NCBI RefSeq assembly: GCF_004027225.2
Contig: NC_044288.2
Span: 3,874,719-3,938,718 of the forward strand
Direction: 5' to 3'
Source of the DNA: Strigops habroptila
Lineage: Eukaryota; Chordata; Aves; Psittaciformes; Psittacidae
Length of the DNA: 64,000 nucleotides
Of the stretch, positions 62,783-64,000 are shown in pieces. Positions within the stretch are counted from its first letter, which is position 1; the number at the start of each line of letters is the position of its first letter. The notes under the pieces were generated by a model. That model worked only from the letters and a program-made list of their open reading frames with translations, made no database searches and was not told the origin of the DNA. Both the position numbers and the translations under genes were made by a program.

Positions 62783-64000
62783 AAGGAAGTGCTGGATCCA
62801 GCAGCTTTCCCAGGCAGGGCAAGAGCTCTGCAAATTGCCAAGGTTTTAAAGCTTAACTCCTGCCAGCAAAGCCAGAGATGGGGATGGAGAGCAGGGGGTG
62901 TCCCAGCCCTGCTGCAGCAGCCTAGAGCTAGGGGGGACCAGGCAGGAACTCTCCCAGCCCCTGCTGCACAATCACAGCTGGGGTTGTTTCTGAGCCCTAT
63001 CCGTCTGTTGGCATCACCAGCAAAAATGTGCTCCAGAAATCACGATGGGGGAAAATCCTTTCCAAATCTCCCACGAAATGGGAGCTGCAGAAATAGCCCC
63101 AGGGCATTCCCCGCTTGAGACTTCAAACCGAAGGATGGGATTCAGCACACACCAACCTGTGCTTCGCTCCTTAAATCCTTCCTCTGATCCTCAATTTAAG
63201 CTCAGTTTGAATCAAGATGCAGGTGCAGGGGAGCTGTCACCCCCTTCATCCCCACAAATAACAAGTCAGCCCCTCTGCATTCCCCCCCAGCTCAGCTGCA
63301 GCAATATGATTTAATTCAGTTTTCAGGTGTGCTTTTAGAGAAGAGCCCAAGTGCCCTGTGGAGAAAGAGAAAAACACTCAAAAGCACTAAATAACATTTC
63401 AATCAAACAAATGAAAAGAGAAAGAAGTCCCAGCGATGTTCCCTAAGGAAAAACCATCAATTTGCGACGCAGAAGTCGATGATGATGAGGGTTGAGCTGC
63501 AAAATAAGCCCAGGGGGCTGTGAGCAGAAAGCCCTGTTCCCCTCCCTGCACGTCCTCACACAGAGTCTCAAGCTGGATTTTCCCACTTGTGGGATCATCA
63601 GCTCTTCCTTGGGATTCAAACCTCCAATAATGTTGGCCATGAATTGCAGATAGATGAGCTCCAAAGGATCTTCTCCCCAGCTTCAGGCTCAGGCTGTGCT
63701 TGCCCCATCACACTGCCCTTTCTGAGCGTGCTGCCTCCATCCCTCTGGGAAAGCCCCAAAGCAGCCCAGCAGGAAGAGGAGCGACGCTTCCCTGTCTCGA
63801 CAAGTTCTTCCTCCTCCAAACCCACCGAGAGATAAAAATACAGTTCAAAACAATAACTCATGTCGCTATTAGAAGCAGCAGAAGGCAGGATGACAGGCAG
63901 AGGGCGGCTCTGCCAGCCAAGGGGTGTCAGGGGAGCAGGTCTGAGCACTGCAGCATCTGCCTCCAGGCAGTCACAGTGGAAGATGAAGCCCAACAGTGCC

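Larger units (their letters stand above)
60420..64000 (-). other. PTPRU: PTPRU intron upstream of exon 3 (right end open)
   Basis: No exon matching the missing MAM start or signal peptide was found here, so the intron runs past the window end. It contains CR1 copies at 61763-61985 and 62612-62782. Confidence 0.7.

Noticed and set aside
60420..64000. Search for PTPRU exons 1 and 2
   Set aside because: No minus-strand segment here encodes a signal peptide or the MAM start with a phase 1 donor, so they must lie beyond the window.

Overview
The window is bird nuclear DNA. The evidence is about twenty fragments of CR1, the non-LTR retrotransposon typical of sauropsids and abundant in birds, together with a vertebrate multi-exon gene with short introns. 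Tight introns and GC-rich exons would suit a microchromosome. I cannot name the species.

One protein-coding gene is supported: PTPRU, a type R2B receptor-like protein tyrosine phosphatase (also called PCP-2 or RPTP-psi). It runs on the minus strand from 60419 down to the stop codon at 24570. I placed 30 coding exons, each with GT donor and AG acceptor and consistent phase, giving one open frame of 1382 residues. They cover most of the MAM domain, one Ig domain, four fibronectin type III domains, the transmembrane helix, the juxtamembrane segment, and phosphatase domains D1 and D2. The exons for the signal peptide and the start of the MAM domain lie beyond the right edge. The outside part serves cell-cell adhesion. 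D1 keeps the HCX5R signature but has WPE instead of WPD and lacks the usual tyrosine of the substrate loop, so it should be catalytically weak or inactive. D2 keeps HCLNGGGRSG.

Layout: 1-21829 is intergenic, with no supported gene, a few CR1 tails, one 21-bp tandem repeat and several AT-rich blocks that look like conserved noncoding DNA. Positions 21830-24569 are the probable 3' UTR and downstream flank of PTPRU, with two candidate polyadenylation regions. Positions 24570-60419 hold the coding exons and introns. Positions 60420-64000 are the 5'-ward intron, holding two CR1 fragments.

CR1 copies fall into a dominant young-looking subfamily with a shared, highly similar core, an older-looking subfamily (14956, 41281), and one 5'-ward copy that retains a decayed reverse transcriptase segment (about 32080-32690). 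I saw no RNA genes, CRISPR arrays, DNA transposons or LTR elements. I found no convincing undescribed system. The best lead is an 18-base in-frame microexon (40256-40273, IRINRE) inside the D1 phosphatase domain.
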